64,000 nucleotides of DNA, taken from NCBI GenBank assembly GCA_018382295.1, contig JAGZQF010000003.1, forward strand, positions 37,010 through 101,009, written 5' to 3'. This DNA comes from Collinsella sp. Its GTDB lineage: Bacteria > Actinomycetota > Coriobacteriia > Coriobacteriales > Coriobacteriaceae. The notes beneath the pieces were generated by a model. The model was not told where the DNA came from, did no database searches, and saw nothing but the letters and a program-made list of their open reading frames with translations. The number at the start of each line of letters is the position of its first letter. Within the stretch, counting starts at the first letter, position 1. Positions 51,727-60,009 of this stretch are shown here, piece by piece. Position numbers and translations under genes: made by a program.

Positions 51727-52314
51727 TTGAGCCTTAAGGTTTATCGCGGGCGTACGCTTGCCCGCAGTCAGGCGCTGCAGCTGCTGTTCCAGGCCGAGGC
51801 CACGGACAGCCCGCTCGAGCGCGTCCTCGAGGGTGATTTCCTGATCTCGAAGGGTCCCCTCGACCCCTATGCGCTGGAGCTGTGCCGCGGTGCCTACGAG
51901 CATATCGACCGCATCGACTGCGCTCTGCGCTCCGTTGCCAAGAACTGGGATCTTATGCGCATGCCCGGTGCCGACCGCAATCTGCTGCGTATCGCCGTTT
52001 ACGAGATGCGTTTCCTCACCGACGAGGAGGTCTCGGACGCCATCGTGATCAACGAGGCCGTCGAGCTTGCCAAGGCCTATGGCACCGACCAGTCCGCGTC
52101 GTTCGTCAACGGCGTGCTGGGCAAGATCGCTCGCAGCGAGGAGCTGCCGGGCGAGGACCTATACCAGGAGCTGCTGGCCGAGGATCGCGCTCGCGAGGAG
52201 GCACAGGCTGCCGAGGCTGCCGCTAAGGTTGCGGTTGCCCAGGCTGAGGCTGGTGTGTTGGCCGAGGATGCGGACGCTGCTGAGGCCGTCGAGGCCGACT
52301 CCGTCGAGGAGTAG
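51727..52314 (+). CDS. nusB: Transcription antitermination factor NusB
   Basis: Binds boxA RNA with NusE (S10) for rRNA antitermination. The NusB fold covers about residues 1-145 (RSQALQLLFQAEATD, ADRNLLRIAVYEM, VINEAVELAKAYG, FVNGVLGKIA). The 195-residue product has a 45-residue alanine/glutamate-rich C-terminal extension beyond the normal length. It starts with TTG, backed by AAGGAG in the end of the preceding gene. Confidence 0.93.
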   Translation: MSLKVYRGRTLARSQALQLLFQAEATDSPLERVLEGDFLISKGPLDPYALELCRGAYEHIDRIDCALRSVAKNWDLMRMPGADRNLLRIAVYEMRFLTDEEVSDAIVINEAVELAKAYGTDQSASFVNGVLGKIARSEELPGEDLYQELLAEDRAREEAQAAEAAAKVAVAQAEAGVLAEDADAAEAVEADSVEE

Positions 52315-52316
52315 CC

Positions 52317-52556
52317 ATGCCAGAGGGTTCTGTCCGTAACTTTGATGAGATTTCGGACCGTCTGGATCAGATCATCGCTACCGTTCGCTCCAAGGATACC
52401 TCCTTGGAGCGTTCGCTCGATTTGTTTGACGAAGCGATTGAGCTGGGCTCCCGCGCGGTCGATATGGTCGACAAGTTTGAGTTGACGCCGCGTGAGGCCG
52501 ACAAGCTCGAGCAGGAATACGATGAGGATGCGGCAAACGAATCCCAGGATAGCTAG
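52317..52556 (+). CDS. xseB: Exodeoxyribonuclease VII small subunit
   Basis: A 79-residue helical subunit that binds XseA to form exonuclease VII. The pattern NFDEISDRLDQIIATVRSKD followed by SLERSLDLFDEAIELG is typical. ATG 52317 starts two bases after the nusB stop. The large-subunit gene, usually adjacent, is not in this window; it must be elsewhere or absent. Confidence 0.88.
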   Translation: MPEGSVRNFDEISDRLDQIIATVRSKDTSLERSLDLFDEAIELGSRAVDMVDKFELTPREADKLEQEYDEDAANESQDS

Positions 52557-52591
52557 GCCGCATCTCCGGATACGAATGGTTGATGGCATTC

Positions 52592-53395
52592 ATGAAACGC
52601 GTGCGTCTTGATGACGAACTGATTTCACAGGGCATCTGCGCCGATCGCGCGGATGCCCTTCGCACTCTTATGGCCGGCTTGGTCTCGAGTGGCGGTGAGC
52701 GCTTGACTTCGCCGGGCCTTAAGGTGATCCCGGGGCTGCCGCTGCATGTGAAGGGGCGCATTCCCTATGTTGGCCGCGGCGGTCTTAAGCTCGAAGGCGC
52801 GCTTGATGCGTTTGGCATCAATCCGACGGGCCTTGCCTGTCTGGATGTGGGCTGCTCTACCGGCGGCTTTACCGATTGTCTGCTCAAGCGCGGAGCTGCG
52901 ACCGTTGTCTCGGTGGACGTGGGTCGCGCCCAGTTCGATTGGTCGTTGCGCCAGGACGATCGCGTGACGCTGCATGAGCGCACAAACGTGACGCAGCTGC
53001 CTGAGCTTGGCTATGCCGGCACTATCGACCTGGCTGTGTGTGATGTCTCGTTTACCAGCATCGCGAACATTATCGATGCGGTACTGGCGTGCCTGGCGCC
53101 TACGGGTGCATTCTGCACGCTCGTAAAGCCGCAGTTTGAGGCTCCGGCGGCGCTGGTGGGCGAGGGCGGCATTGTGACCGATCCCGCCGTGCGCCGCGAT
53201 ACACTCGTGGCGGCGGTTGAACTCTTTGCTGCCAAGGGCCTGTTCCCGGTCGATGTGTGCGTGTCGCCCATTCATGGTGCCAAGGGCAACGTTGAGTTTT
53301 TCCTGTACGGCACGAGATTTGACCCCGGCGATCGCTCGCAAGACGAGCTGCAATCCCAGGTATCGGTTATGAGCGAGAAAGTTGCAACGCTATGA
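52592..53395 (+). CDS. tlyA: TlyA family rRNA methyltransferase/hemolysin
   Basis: A 267-residue S4 domain plus RrmJ/FtsJ-type methyltransferase. The S4 part is VRLDDELISQGICADRADAL; the SAM site is CLDVGCSTGGFTDCLL; catalytic-type residues include LVKPQFE. In mycobacteria TlyA methylates 16S and 23S rRNA. Starts at 52580, 52583 and 52592 are in frame; I chose 52592 because the family N-terminus begins at MKRVRLD. Ribosome sites are weak. It overlaps nadK by four bases. Confidence 0.9.
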   Translation: MKRVRLDDELISQGICADRADALRTLMAGLVSSGGERLTSPGLKVIPGLPLHVKGRIPYVGRGGLKLEGALDAFGINPTGLACLDVGCSTGGFTDCLLKRGAATVVSVDVGRAQFDWSLRQDDRVTLHERTNVTQLPELGYAGTIDLAVCDVSFTSIANIIDAVLACLAPTGAFCTLVKPQFEAPAALVGEGGIVTDPAVRRDTLVAAVELFAAKGLFPVDVCVSPIHGAKGNVEFFLYGTRFDPGDRSQDELQSQVSVMSEKVATL

Positions 53396-54252
53396 AGGTC
53401 TTTCTGGTTCCCAATTACTACAAGCAAGAGGCGGTCGAGAGCGGCCTGATGCTCGAGCTTTGGCTGACTCGCCAGGGCTATGAGGTCGCATGGGCTGCCG
53501 ACCAGCGATCCAAGATTCAGAGCACGCCTGATATTGACGGCTCCGATCTGGTCATTACGCTCGGCGGCGACGGTACGTTGCTGCGCGCTGCCCGCATCCT
53601 CAACCATCGTGAGATTCCTATCCTCGGTCTTTCCTATGGTCACCTGGGCTTTCTAACTGCTGCGAGCCCCGAGGAGCGCGACATCCTGCAGGTCGTGAGC
53701 GACGCCCTGTCCGGTGAGCTGCACGTGAGCCGTCGCGCCACCATCGCCGCGGATATCGTGTCCGTGCGCGAAGACGGTACGAAGGATGTCGTGCGCACCT
53801 TCGCCCTCAACGACATGGCGCTTACCCGCGGTCCGCTGTCCGATATGGTCGAGTTCGACATCACGGTGTCCGGCCATCATATCGACCGTCTGCGTGGCGA
53901 CGGCGTGGTCGTGTCCACGGCGACTGGTTCTACGGGTTACGCGCTCAGTGCCGGTGGCCCCATCGTGAGCCCCGACTATACGGGCATGGTCTGCGTACCC
54001 ATTGCGCCGCACACCATTCAGGCTCGTGCCTTTTTGACCTCGCCGAGTGATGTCGTCGAAATCTTTATGTCCGATGATCGCCCGAGCGTTCCGGCGATCG
54101 CTATCGATGGACAGTTTATTACCTGCGATGGCACCGTTGAGAGCGTGGCGGTGCGCCGCGGGCCCGGAGATGTGTTGCTGCTGGATTACGGCCCCGAGAG
54201 CTTCTATAACTCGGTGAGCCGCGTATTCTACGGAGTCCGTCATGATCGATGA
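53392..54252 (+). CDS. nadK: NAD kinase
   Basis: Phosphorylates NAD to NADP. The 286-residue protein shows LVITLGGDGTLLRAAR (GGDGT), ALNDMALTRG (NE/D motif) and the glycine-rich VVSTATGSTGYALSAGGP. ATG 53392 overlaps the tlyA stop. The tlyA-nadK-recN order is conserved in Gram-positive bacteria. It overlaps recN by 11 bases. Confidence 0.95.
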   Translation: MKVFLVPNYYKQEAVESGLMLELWLTRQGYEVAWAADQRSKIQSTPDIDGSDLVITLGGDGTLLRAARILNHREIPILGLSYGHLGFLTAASPEERDILQVVSDALSGELHVSRRATIAADIVSVREDGTKDVVRTFALNDMALTRGPLSDMVEFDITVSGHHIDRLRGDGVVVSTATGSTGYALSAGGPIVSPDYTGMVCVPIAPHTIQARAFLTSPSDVVEIFMSDDRPSVPAIAIDGQFITCDGTVESVAVRRGPGDVLLLDYGPESFYNSVSRVFYGVRHDR

Positions 54253-55870
54253 GCTGCAGGTTTATAACATTGCACTCATTCGCGAGGCGACGCTGGTGCC
54301 GAGTGCCGGCCTGACTGTCCTGACTGGCGAGACTGGCGCCGGCAAGACCGCGCTGCTCTCGGCCCTCAAGCTAATTTTGGGCGAGCGTGCGGATTCGTCG
54401 ACGGTGCGCGAGGGCGAGGCACTGGCGAGCGTCGAGGCGCGACTCTTCGACGGGCCGCACGACACGGAGGGGTTCACCGTACAGCGCAGCCTTTCTGCCG
54501 AGGGCCGCAGCCGCGTGAAGATTGACGGTCGCATTGCCAGTGTGCGCGAGCTTTCGGAGCGCGTCGGCGTGATGATGGATCTGTGCGGCCAGCACGAGCA
54601 CCAGCGCTTGCTCGATCCGGCGCATCACGTTGCGATGGTCGATGCCTGGGCGGGACGCTCTGCGCTCGAGGCGCTCGAGCACTACCGTGCTTGCTTTAAA
54701 GCCTCGCGCGCGGCTGCCAAGGAGGTCCGTCGCGTCGAGGAGGCCTCACGTGCGCGGGGGAGTTGCGTCGAGGAAGCGCGCTTTGCGCTCGAGCGCATCG
54801 GCGAGGTCGACCCCAAACCGGGCGAGTATGAGGAACTCGAGGAACTGCTGCCGCGCTCCGAACATGCCGAGGTACTGGTTGCCACAGCTAACGATGCCCA
54901 TGCATCGCTTGCCTCCGAAGGGGGAGCGCTCGACGCCGTGAACAGCGCCGTGGCAGAACTTTCCCGAATGGCTACCGTCGATCGCAAACTGGGCGACATT
55001 GCCGATGCGCTTTCGGATGCCTGTATCTCCCTTGAGGATTGCGCGAACGAGCTTCGTACCTATCGCGATGGCGTCGCCTTCGACCCGCGCGAGCTCGCAC
55101 GCATGCGTGAGCGATATTCCGACCTCAAGGGCCTGTTGCGTCAGTGGGGTCCCACCATGGACGATGTTTTTGCCATGCGCGATCGCTCGCAAGAGCTGCT
55201 GTCCCTGGTCGATGATGGCGATGAGCAGATCAAAAAGGCGCGTGAGGCACTCGGGAGCGCCGAGCGCGAGTTGTTTGCCGCTGCCAAGGCACTTAAGCGC
55301 GCACGCAATACGGCGGCCCCGCGCTTCTGCCACGAGGTTGGCCGCCAGATGGCGCGCTTGGAGATGGGTAGTGCCGAGCTCGTCTGGGAGTCGCGCGATC
55401 TTCCCCGTGCTGAGTGGACGCCCGTTGGTCCTTCGAGCTACGAGCTGCTATACCGCAGCGGTGCCGGCTTGACGCCACGTCCCCTGCGCCGCATTGCGTC
55501 GGGCGGCGAGCTCAGCCGCGTCATGCTTGCAAGCAAGGTTGTCCTCGGTAACGCGGACGGTGTCGATACGCTGGTGTTTGACGAGGTCGATGCCGGTGTC
55601 GGTGGCTCCACGGCGCGTGCACTCGCGGGCGTGCTGGCAGATCTCGCCTCTACGCATCAGGTGATTGTCGTAACCCACTTGGCGCAGGTCGCCGTCATGG
55701 CCGACAAGCATTATGTTGTCAGCAAGGAACCAGGCGATGTTCCCCAGACGCATTTGGACGAGGTAACCGGCGAAGCGCGTACCGCCGAGATCGCCCGCAT
55801 GTTGAGCGGCGATCAGTCCGAGGCTAGCCTGGCGCACGCAAAGCAGATGCTCGAAGAAGCTCGAGGTTAG
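54242..55870 (+). CDS. recN: DNA repair protein RecN
   Basis: SMC-like ATPase acting in double-strand break repair. The 542-residue chain has Walker A in LTGETGAGKTALLSALK, the QHEHQRLLDPAHH motif, two coiled-coil arms, the signature IASGGELSRVMLA, and Walker B LVFDEVDAGVGG. Length is normal. The ATG lies 11 bases inside nadK. It ends at a convergent terminator shared with the repressor gene. Confidence 0.95.
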   Translation: MIDELQVYNIALIREATLVPSAGLTVLTGETGAGKTALLSALKLILGERADSSTVREGEALASVEARLFDGPHDTEGFTVQRSLSAEGRSRVKIDGRIASVRELSERVGVMMDLCGQHEHQRLLDPAHHVAMVDAWAGRSALEALEHYRACFKASRAAAKEVRRVEEASRARGSCVEEARFALERIGEVDPKPGEYEELEELLPRSEHAEVLVATANDAHASLASEGGALDAVNSAVAELSRMATVDRKLGDIADALSDACISLEDCANELRTYRDGVAFDPRELARMRERYSDLKGLLRQWGPTMDDVFAMRDRSQELLSLVDDGDEQIKKAREALGSAERELFAAAKALKRARNTAAPRFCHEVGRQMARLEMGSAELVWESRDLPRAEWTPVGPSSYELLYRSGAGLTPRPLRRIASGGELSRVMLASKVVLGNADGVDTLVFDEVDAGVGGSTARALAGVLADLASTHQVIVVTHLAQVAVMADKHYVVSKEPGDVPQTHLDEVTGEARTAEIARMLSGDQSEASLAHAKQMLEEARG

Positions 55871-55888
55871 GTCGTATCAGCGGTGTTG

Positions 55889-55921
55889 GTGGGACAAAAT
55901 AGACTGAAATTTTTGTCCCAC
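55889..55921. terminator. Bidirectional terminator between recN and the repressor gene
   Basis: GTGGGACAAAA and TTTTGTCCCAC pair around an 11-base loop. The A and T runs inside the arms allow use in both directions. Its GGGAC/GTCCC blocks recall the other palindromes of this window. Confidence 0.75.
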
Positions 55922-55929
55922 TACGCATT

Positions 55930-56787
55930 TTACTCCACAACCTTATCCGGCTGGATGAGCTCTTCGTAGTAGCTGATATGCTCGCGGGCGTCTTCGATTT
56001 CGGGCAGCAGGAAGTTGTAGATGACCTCGATGATCATCGTGGCGCTCATCTTGGAGAACGCGAAGTCGCCCGTTGTCAGTAGTGCTTCGTGGTTGACGGT
56101 ATTAAAGGTGTAGTCTGCCAGGCGCGCGAGCGGGGATTTGCTGTCGCTGCTGATGACGACTACGGTTGCGCCGCAGTCGCGAGCCGCTTTTGCCATGCGA
56201 TTCAGACGGCGCGACTTGCCGGAGTTTGAGATCAGCACGATAACGTCACCGGGGCGCAGCGTGAGCGCAAAACCAATCGAGGTCTCGCTGATGGTGCTTG
56301 CCATGCAACGAAGGCCCAGCTGCGAGAACTTGAACGTCGCGTCGAGCGCGACGGCGTTGGTGTTGCCTACGGCCGCAAACTCAATAACGCCGGCATTCTT
56401 AAGCGCGTGTACAACTGCGGCCAACGTGTCGTGATCAATGCCGTCGATGGTCGCATTAAGCTCACTCACCTTGGCGGCGAGGATATTTTTAAGGCTCTGC
56501 TCCATGTTGTCGAGCGAGACCTCGTCGGTCAGGCCCTCGTTGCGCTGACTCTCTAAGTCGCGCGCCAACGAAAACTGAAAGCTGCGGAAGCTGCCAAAGC
56601 CCAGCTTGCGGCAGAAACGCGAAACGGTCGCCTCGGACGTGGCGGCAGCGCGCGAGAGCTGAGCCGCCGTGAGGCGTGGCGCCTCGGACTGGTGCTCCAA
56701 TATATAGTCGACAATGCGCTGCTCGGACTCGCTGTATCCCTGGTGGGTACTAATGAGGGAAAGTGCGCTTTTGCTACTATCGGTCAT
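55930..56787 (-). CDS. MurR/RpiR family transcriptional regulator
   Basis: A 285-residue regulator with an N-terminal HTH_6 domain (LTAAQLSRAAATSEATVSRF with CRKLGFGSF) and a C-terminal SIS sugar-phosphate-binding domain (VIVLISNSGKSRRLNRMAKA). ATG 56787 follows CAGGAG; the open frame extends to 56835 without support. It is divergent from the PTS permease gene, so it most likely controls it in response to a sugar phosphate such as fructose 1-phosphate. A TATACT -10 box lies at 56841-56836 on its strand. Confidence 0.9.
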   Translation of the reverse strand: MTDSSKSALSLISTHQGYSESEQRIVDYILEHQSEAPRLTAAQLSRAAATSEATVSRFCRKLGFGSFRSFQFSLARDLESQRNEGLTDEVSLDNMEQSLKNILAAKVSELNATIDGIDHDTLAAVVHALKNAGVIEFAAVGNTNAVALDATFKFSQLGLRCMASTISETSIGFALTLRPGDVIVLISNSGKSRRLNRMAKAARDCGATVVVISSDSKSPLARLADYTFNTVNHEALLTTGDFAFSKMSATMIIEVIYNFLLPEIEDAREHISYYEELIQPDKVVE

Positions 56788-56842
56788 GGATGGCTCCTGG
56801 TTGGCATGAAAATCTAACTTGATTTGCAATGCCATAGTATAC

Positions 56843-56913
56843 GGGCATTTTCAATTACAAGATACACCTTGCCGTTTCAAGTGTTGATGGTAAACTTTCA
56901 CTTGCCGTTTACG
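56843..56913. promoter_or_regulatory. Candidate triple operator for the MurR/RpiR-type regulator
   Basis: Three similar sites in direct orientation: GGGCATTTTCAA at 56843-56854, TTGCCGTTTCAA at 56869-56880 and TTGCCGTTTACG at 56902-56913. They lie between the divergent promoters and overlap the -35 and the start region of the permease promoter. A perfect inverted repeat TGAAAG-AAC-CTTTCA follows at 56918-56932. Confidence 0.5.
56869..56896 (+). promoter_or_regulatory. Promoter of the PTS permease gene
   Basis: TTGCCG at 56869-56874, a 16-base spacer and TAAACT at 56891-56896 with a TGG extension. The predicted start near 56903 gives a leader of about 155 bases with GC-rich hairpins at 56998-57015 and 57023-57038. 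Confidence 0.55.
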
Positions 56914-57059
56914 GTTATGAAAGAACCTTTCACCGGAGAATTGCGCCTTGTCTCTTCTCACGCGGACGGTAGGTTGGTATCTTTCAGTTGTGGAAAAACG
57001 CGCATCGAAGCGCGTGTAGGGGAGCGCCCGCGGGCGCTGTACTCAAGAAGGAGGGACAC

Positions 57060-59063
57060 ATGGCTAAGTTTGACATCATCGCCGCGACCGGTTGCCCGAC
57101 CGGCATTGCGCACACCTTCATGGCGAAGGAGGCGCTGGAGAAGGCAGCTGCCGAGCGCGGTCTGACCATTAAGGTCGAGACTCATGGCCAGGTCGGTGTC
57201 GAGAACGAGCTCACCAAGAGCGAGATCGCCGGTGCCAAGGCCGTCGTCGTCGCAGCCGATAAGGATGTCCAGGCTGAGCGTTTCGCCGGTAAGCCCATGG
57301 TTTCCGTTGGTGTTTCCAAGGCCTTGTCTGTCGAGACTGCTGGTAAGCTGATCGACCGCGCGCTCGCCGCCAAGGGCGACGACACGGTTGCCGCTGCCGC
57401 CGATGTCGAGGACGAGGTCGAGGAGAAGGAGTCCATCGGCCACGTCATCTACAAGCACCTCATGAACGGCGTCAGCCACATGCTGGTCTTCGTCGTTGCC
57501 GGTGGTGTTCTGACCGCCATTTCGTTCCTGTGGGGCATCACGTCCTTTGATTCGACGGCTGCCGACTACAACAGCTTTGCTGCGATGCTCAAGATCATCG
57601 GCGGCATCGCCATGAACCTTATGGTTCCGGTGCTTTCCGCCTACATCGCCGAATCCATCGGCAAGCGCCCGGCGCTCGTCCCCGGTTTCGTTGCCGGTAT
57701 GATTGCCATCCAGGGCCTGCCTGTTAACGCCGAGACCGGCATGATCGACGCCGGTGGCGCCGGCGTGGGCTTCGGCTTCCTGGGCGGCATCGTCGGCGGC
57801 TTCCTTGCTGGCTATGTCATCCTGCTGCTCGAGAAGGTTTTCTCTAAAATTCCCGCGAGCCTTAATGGCCTGAAGGCAATCTTTCTGTATCCGCTGTGCT
57901 CTACCGCCATCGTCGGCCTGGTCATGCTCGGTATTTCCGGCCCCATGGCTGCCATTAACCAGGGTATGATGGATTTCCTGCAGAGCCTCGGTAACTCCGG
58001 TCCGGTGATCCTTGGCCTGGCCATCGGCTGCATGTGCGCCTTTGATATGGGCGGCCCGGTCAACAAGGCTGCTTACGCTACTGGCACCTTCCTGCTCGGT
58101 ACCGCTCTCGAAGCTGGCGTCGGCACCGAGACCTACAACTTCGGCACCAACTTCATGGCTGCCGTCTCCGCCGCTTGCATCGTTCCGCCGCTGATCACCA
58201 CCTTCGCCGTCGTTGTCGGCAAGAAGTACTTCAGCCAGGAGGATCATGACGCCGGTATCGTCAACCTCATCCTTGGTTGCACCCACATCACCGAGGGCGC
58301 CATTCCGTTCATGACCAAGAACATCTGGCCCGTCATGCCCATCATGATGCTCGGTTCTTCCATCGCTTCCATCTTGACCATCTTCTTCAACGTTCACGAT
58401 CCGGCGCCTCACGGCGGCTTCCTGGTCCTGCCCGTTGTCGAGAACGGTCCGCTGTGGGTCCTCGCGATCCTCATCGGCGCTGTGGTCGGTGGCATCCTGT
58501 TCGTGGCCTTCAAGAAGTACGATTTCGAGAAGAATCAGAAGGCCGCTCCTGTAGCCAGGTCCGTTGAGGCCCCCAAGGCCGCTGCCGTCGAGGCCCCCAA
58601 GGCCGAGGCTGCCGACTTCGTGAAGGTCGAGAATGTCTTTGTCGCCGAGGACTTCGCTTCTCGTGACGAGGCTCTGAGCTTCGTTTCCAACCAGGCTGTC
58701 AAGGCCGGTATCGCCAGCGACGCCGACGCCGTGATGAACGCCTTCCTGGCCCGCGAGGCCGAGGGCACCACGGGCATGATGGAGGGCTTCGCCATCCCGC
58801 ATGCCAAGTCCGACGCCATTACCGAGGCTGCCGTCATCGTCGTCAAGGACGAGTCCGGTGTGACCGGTTGGGACACCATGGACGGCGCTCCCGTCAACGT
58901 GGCCATCGCGCTGCTCATCCCGGGTGCCCAGGCCGGCACCACGCACCTTAAGATCCTGTCCAAGGTCGCCGAGGCGCTCATGGACGAGGACTTCCGTGCC
59001 ACCGTCAAGGGTTCCACCGACGCCGCCGAGATCGCCAAGACGATCAACGCCCGCCTGGTCTAA
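57060..59063 (+). CDS. PTS fructose-type permease, IIB-IIC-IIA in one chain
   Basis: Imports and phosphorylates a ketohexose, probably fructose to fructose 1-phosphate, using phosphate from HPr. The 667-residue chain has IIB at about 1-105 with the phosphocysteine in AATGCPTGIAHT, IIC at about 130-490 with eight to ten membrane segments, a Pro/Ala/Glu/Lys linker, and IIA at about 515-667 with the phosphohistidine in FAIPHAKSDA. The B-C-A order differs from the common A-B-C. ATG 57060 follows AAGGAGGG. Regulation is probably by the divergent MurR/RpiR-type protein. Confidence 0.93.
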   Translation: MAKFDIIAATGCPTGIAHTFMAKEALEKAAAERGLTIKVETHGQVGVENELTKSEIAGAKAVVVAADKDVQAERFAGKPMVSVGVSKALSVETAGKLIDRALAAKGDDTVAAAADVEDEVEEKESIGHVIYKHLMNGVSHMLVFVVAGGVLTAISFLWGITSFDSTAADYNSFAAMLKIIGGIAMNLMVPVLSAYIAESIGKRPALVPGFVAGMIAIQGLPVNAETGMIDAGGAGVGFGFLGGIVGGFLAGYVILLLEKVFSKIPASLNGLKAIFLYPLCSTAIVGLVMLGISGPMAAINQGMMDFLQSLGNSGPVILGLAIGCMCAFDMGGPVNKAAYATGTFLLGTALEAGVGTETYNFGTNFMAAVSAACIVPPLITTFAVVVGKKYFSQEDHDAGIVNLILGCTHITEGAIPFMTKNIWPVMPIMMLGSSIASILTIFFNVHDPAPHGGFLVLPVVENGPLWVLAILIGAVVGGILFVAFKKYDFEKNQKAAPVARSVEAPKAAAVEAPKAEAADFVKVENVFVAEDFASRDEALSFVSNQAVKAGIASDADAVMNAFLAREAEGTTGMMEGFAIPHAKSDAITEAAVIVVKDESGVTGWDTMDGAPVNVAIALLIPGAQAGTTHLKILSKVAEALMDEDFRATVKGSTDAAEIAKTINARLV

Positions 59064-59099
59064 TCCCCCAGCCCGCGAATAACATCGCCCCCTGTATAT

Positions 59100-59135
59100 A
59101 AGGCGGAGTCCCTCCCCAGGGCCTCCGCCTTTTTT
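59100..59135 (+). terminator. Terminator of the PTS permease gene
   Basis: AAGGCGGAG and CTCCGCCTT form a 9-bp stem with an inner CCCT/AGGG helix, followed by TTTTC. Confidence 0.82.
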
Positions 59136-59147
59136 CTATCCCTCCCA

Positions 59148-59218
59148 TAAGTTGCGGTGAAATAGGGACTGTTTAAACGATTCAACCCCAAATTCAGTCC
59201 CTATTTCACCGCAACTTA
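59148..59218. repeat. 71-base palindromic element with 24-bp arms
   Basis: The right arm is the exact complement of the left over 24 bases, from TAAGTTGCGGTGAAATAGGG at 59148 onward. The 23-base centre is AT-rich. It contains GGGAC and GTCCC blocks like the other palindromes here, but no arm sequence in common. No coding content. Confidence 0.7.
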
Positions 59219-59323
59219 CAAAAGGGCATAGAGGGGGCTACCTATCGAGTCTTTGTCGCGAACAGATCATTAGCCAGAATTCCGTTCGCACGATATTGCT
59301 CTGGACCGACCGAGTTTCTGCAG

Positions 59324-59473
59324 CTTGCTCGCCCACAGGGGGCCGGGCGCGGCCTGTGAGATTTATCGCGAGTTCCGCACGAGCCGAAGAGCACTTAATG
59401 TGCTCTTCGTGCGAGCAGGACTGTAGAGCAGGAAATCTCACAGGCCGCGCACGGGCCCCTGTGGGCGAGCAAG
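59324..59473. repeat. 150-base hairpin element before ptsH
   Basis: Arms of 41 bases (59324-59364 and 59433-59473) match at 39 positions, starting CTTGCTCGCCCACAGGGG. Inside is a second hairpin, GAAGAGCAC-TTAAT-GTGCTCTTC at 59386-59408, with CGCAC/GTGCG below it. It lies 140 bases before ptsH. It could be a mobile palindrome or a structured RNA. The 59064-59612 gap holds only this, the palindrome above and the terminator. Confidence 0.7.
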
Positions 59474-59612
59474 CGGACGACAAACACATCTGTCCAACAA
59501 TTCGTCCGAAACATAATGAAAAACCGTTTGATGTGAGTTAATATAAACAACGTCGTGAATCTGACTCCTGCCACATACATGACAGGGGTTAAACACAAAA
59601 AAGGAGTCAACT

Positions 59613-59876
59613 ATGGTTTCTGAGAAGGCTACCCTCGTTAATCCTCAGGGTCTGCACATGCGTCCGGCTGGTCTGTTCGCCTCCACCATGGGCAAGTACG
59701 CCTGTGACGTGACGGTCGTCACCCCCGAGAAGGAGGTCAACGGCAAGTCCCCGATGGCCCTCATGGCTGCTGGTATCCCCTGCGGCACCGAGGTCGAGGT
59801 CAAGTGTGACGGCGCTGACGAGGCCGAGGCTCTGGCTGCTGCCATCGAGCTCATCAAGAGCGGTCTTGGCGAGTAG
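59613..59876 (+). CDS. ptsH: Phosphocarrier protein HPr
   Basis: An 87-residue phosphocarrier that passes phosphate from enzyme I to PTS permeases. The active His lies in NPQGLHMRPAGLFA (His16) and the regulatory Ser in VNGKSPMALMAAG (around Ser47), the site used by HPr kinase in Gram-positive bacteria. ATG follows AAAGGAG. An imperfect terminator separates it from ptsI. AT-rich TTAATATAAA about 70 bases upstream is a likely -10 region. Confidence 0.96.
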   Translation: MVSEKATLVNPQGLHMRPAGLFASTMGKYACDVTVVTPEKEVNGKSPMALMAAGIPCGTEVEVKCDGADEAEALAAAIELIKSGLGE

Positions 59877-59921
59877 AACTCAAACGGGTCGCATGTTGAA
59901 CAACTAAGTTCATATTTGGGG

Positions 59922-59959
59922 GCGCAGTGACCTGTTGTAAGGTAACTGCGCTCTTTTGT
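59922..59959 (+). terminator. Leaky terminator between ptsH and ptsI
   Basis: GCGCAGTGACCT pairs with AGGTAACTGCGC (one mismatch) around GTTGTA, followed by TCTTTTGT. It would make HPr more abundant than enzyme I from one transcript. Confidence 0.7.
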
Positions 59960-60009
59960 CATGGATATGGCAAAACGCTTTATCACATGACACGGAGAGA
60001 GGAATGGGA

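Noticed and set aside
56958..58946. 662-codon open frame on the minus strand
   Set aside because: Antisense to the PTS permease; no family resemblance.
59238..59541. Two overlapping open frames on opposite strands with similar SPTG-R-ARPVRF peptides
   Set aside because: The similarity comes from the 150-base hairpin, which reads alike on both strands; no ribosome sites.
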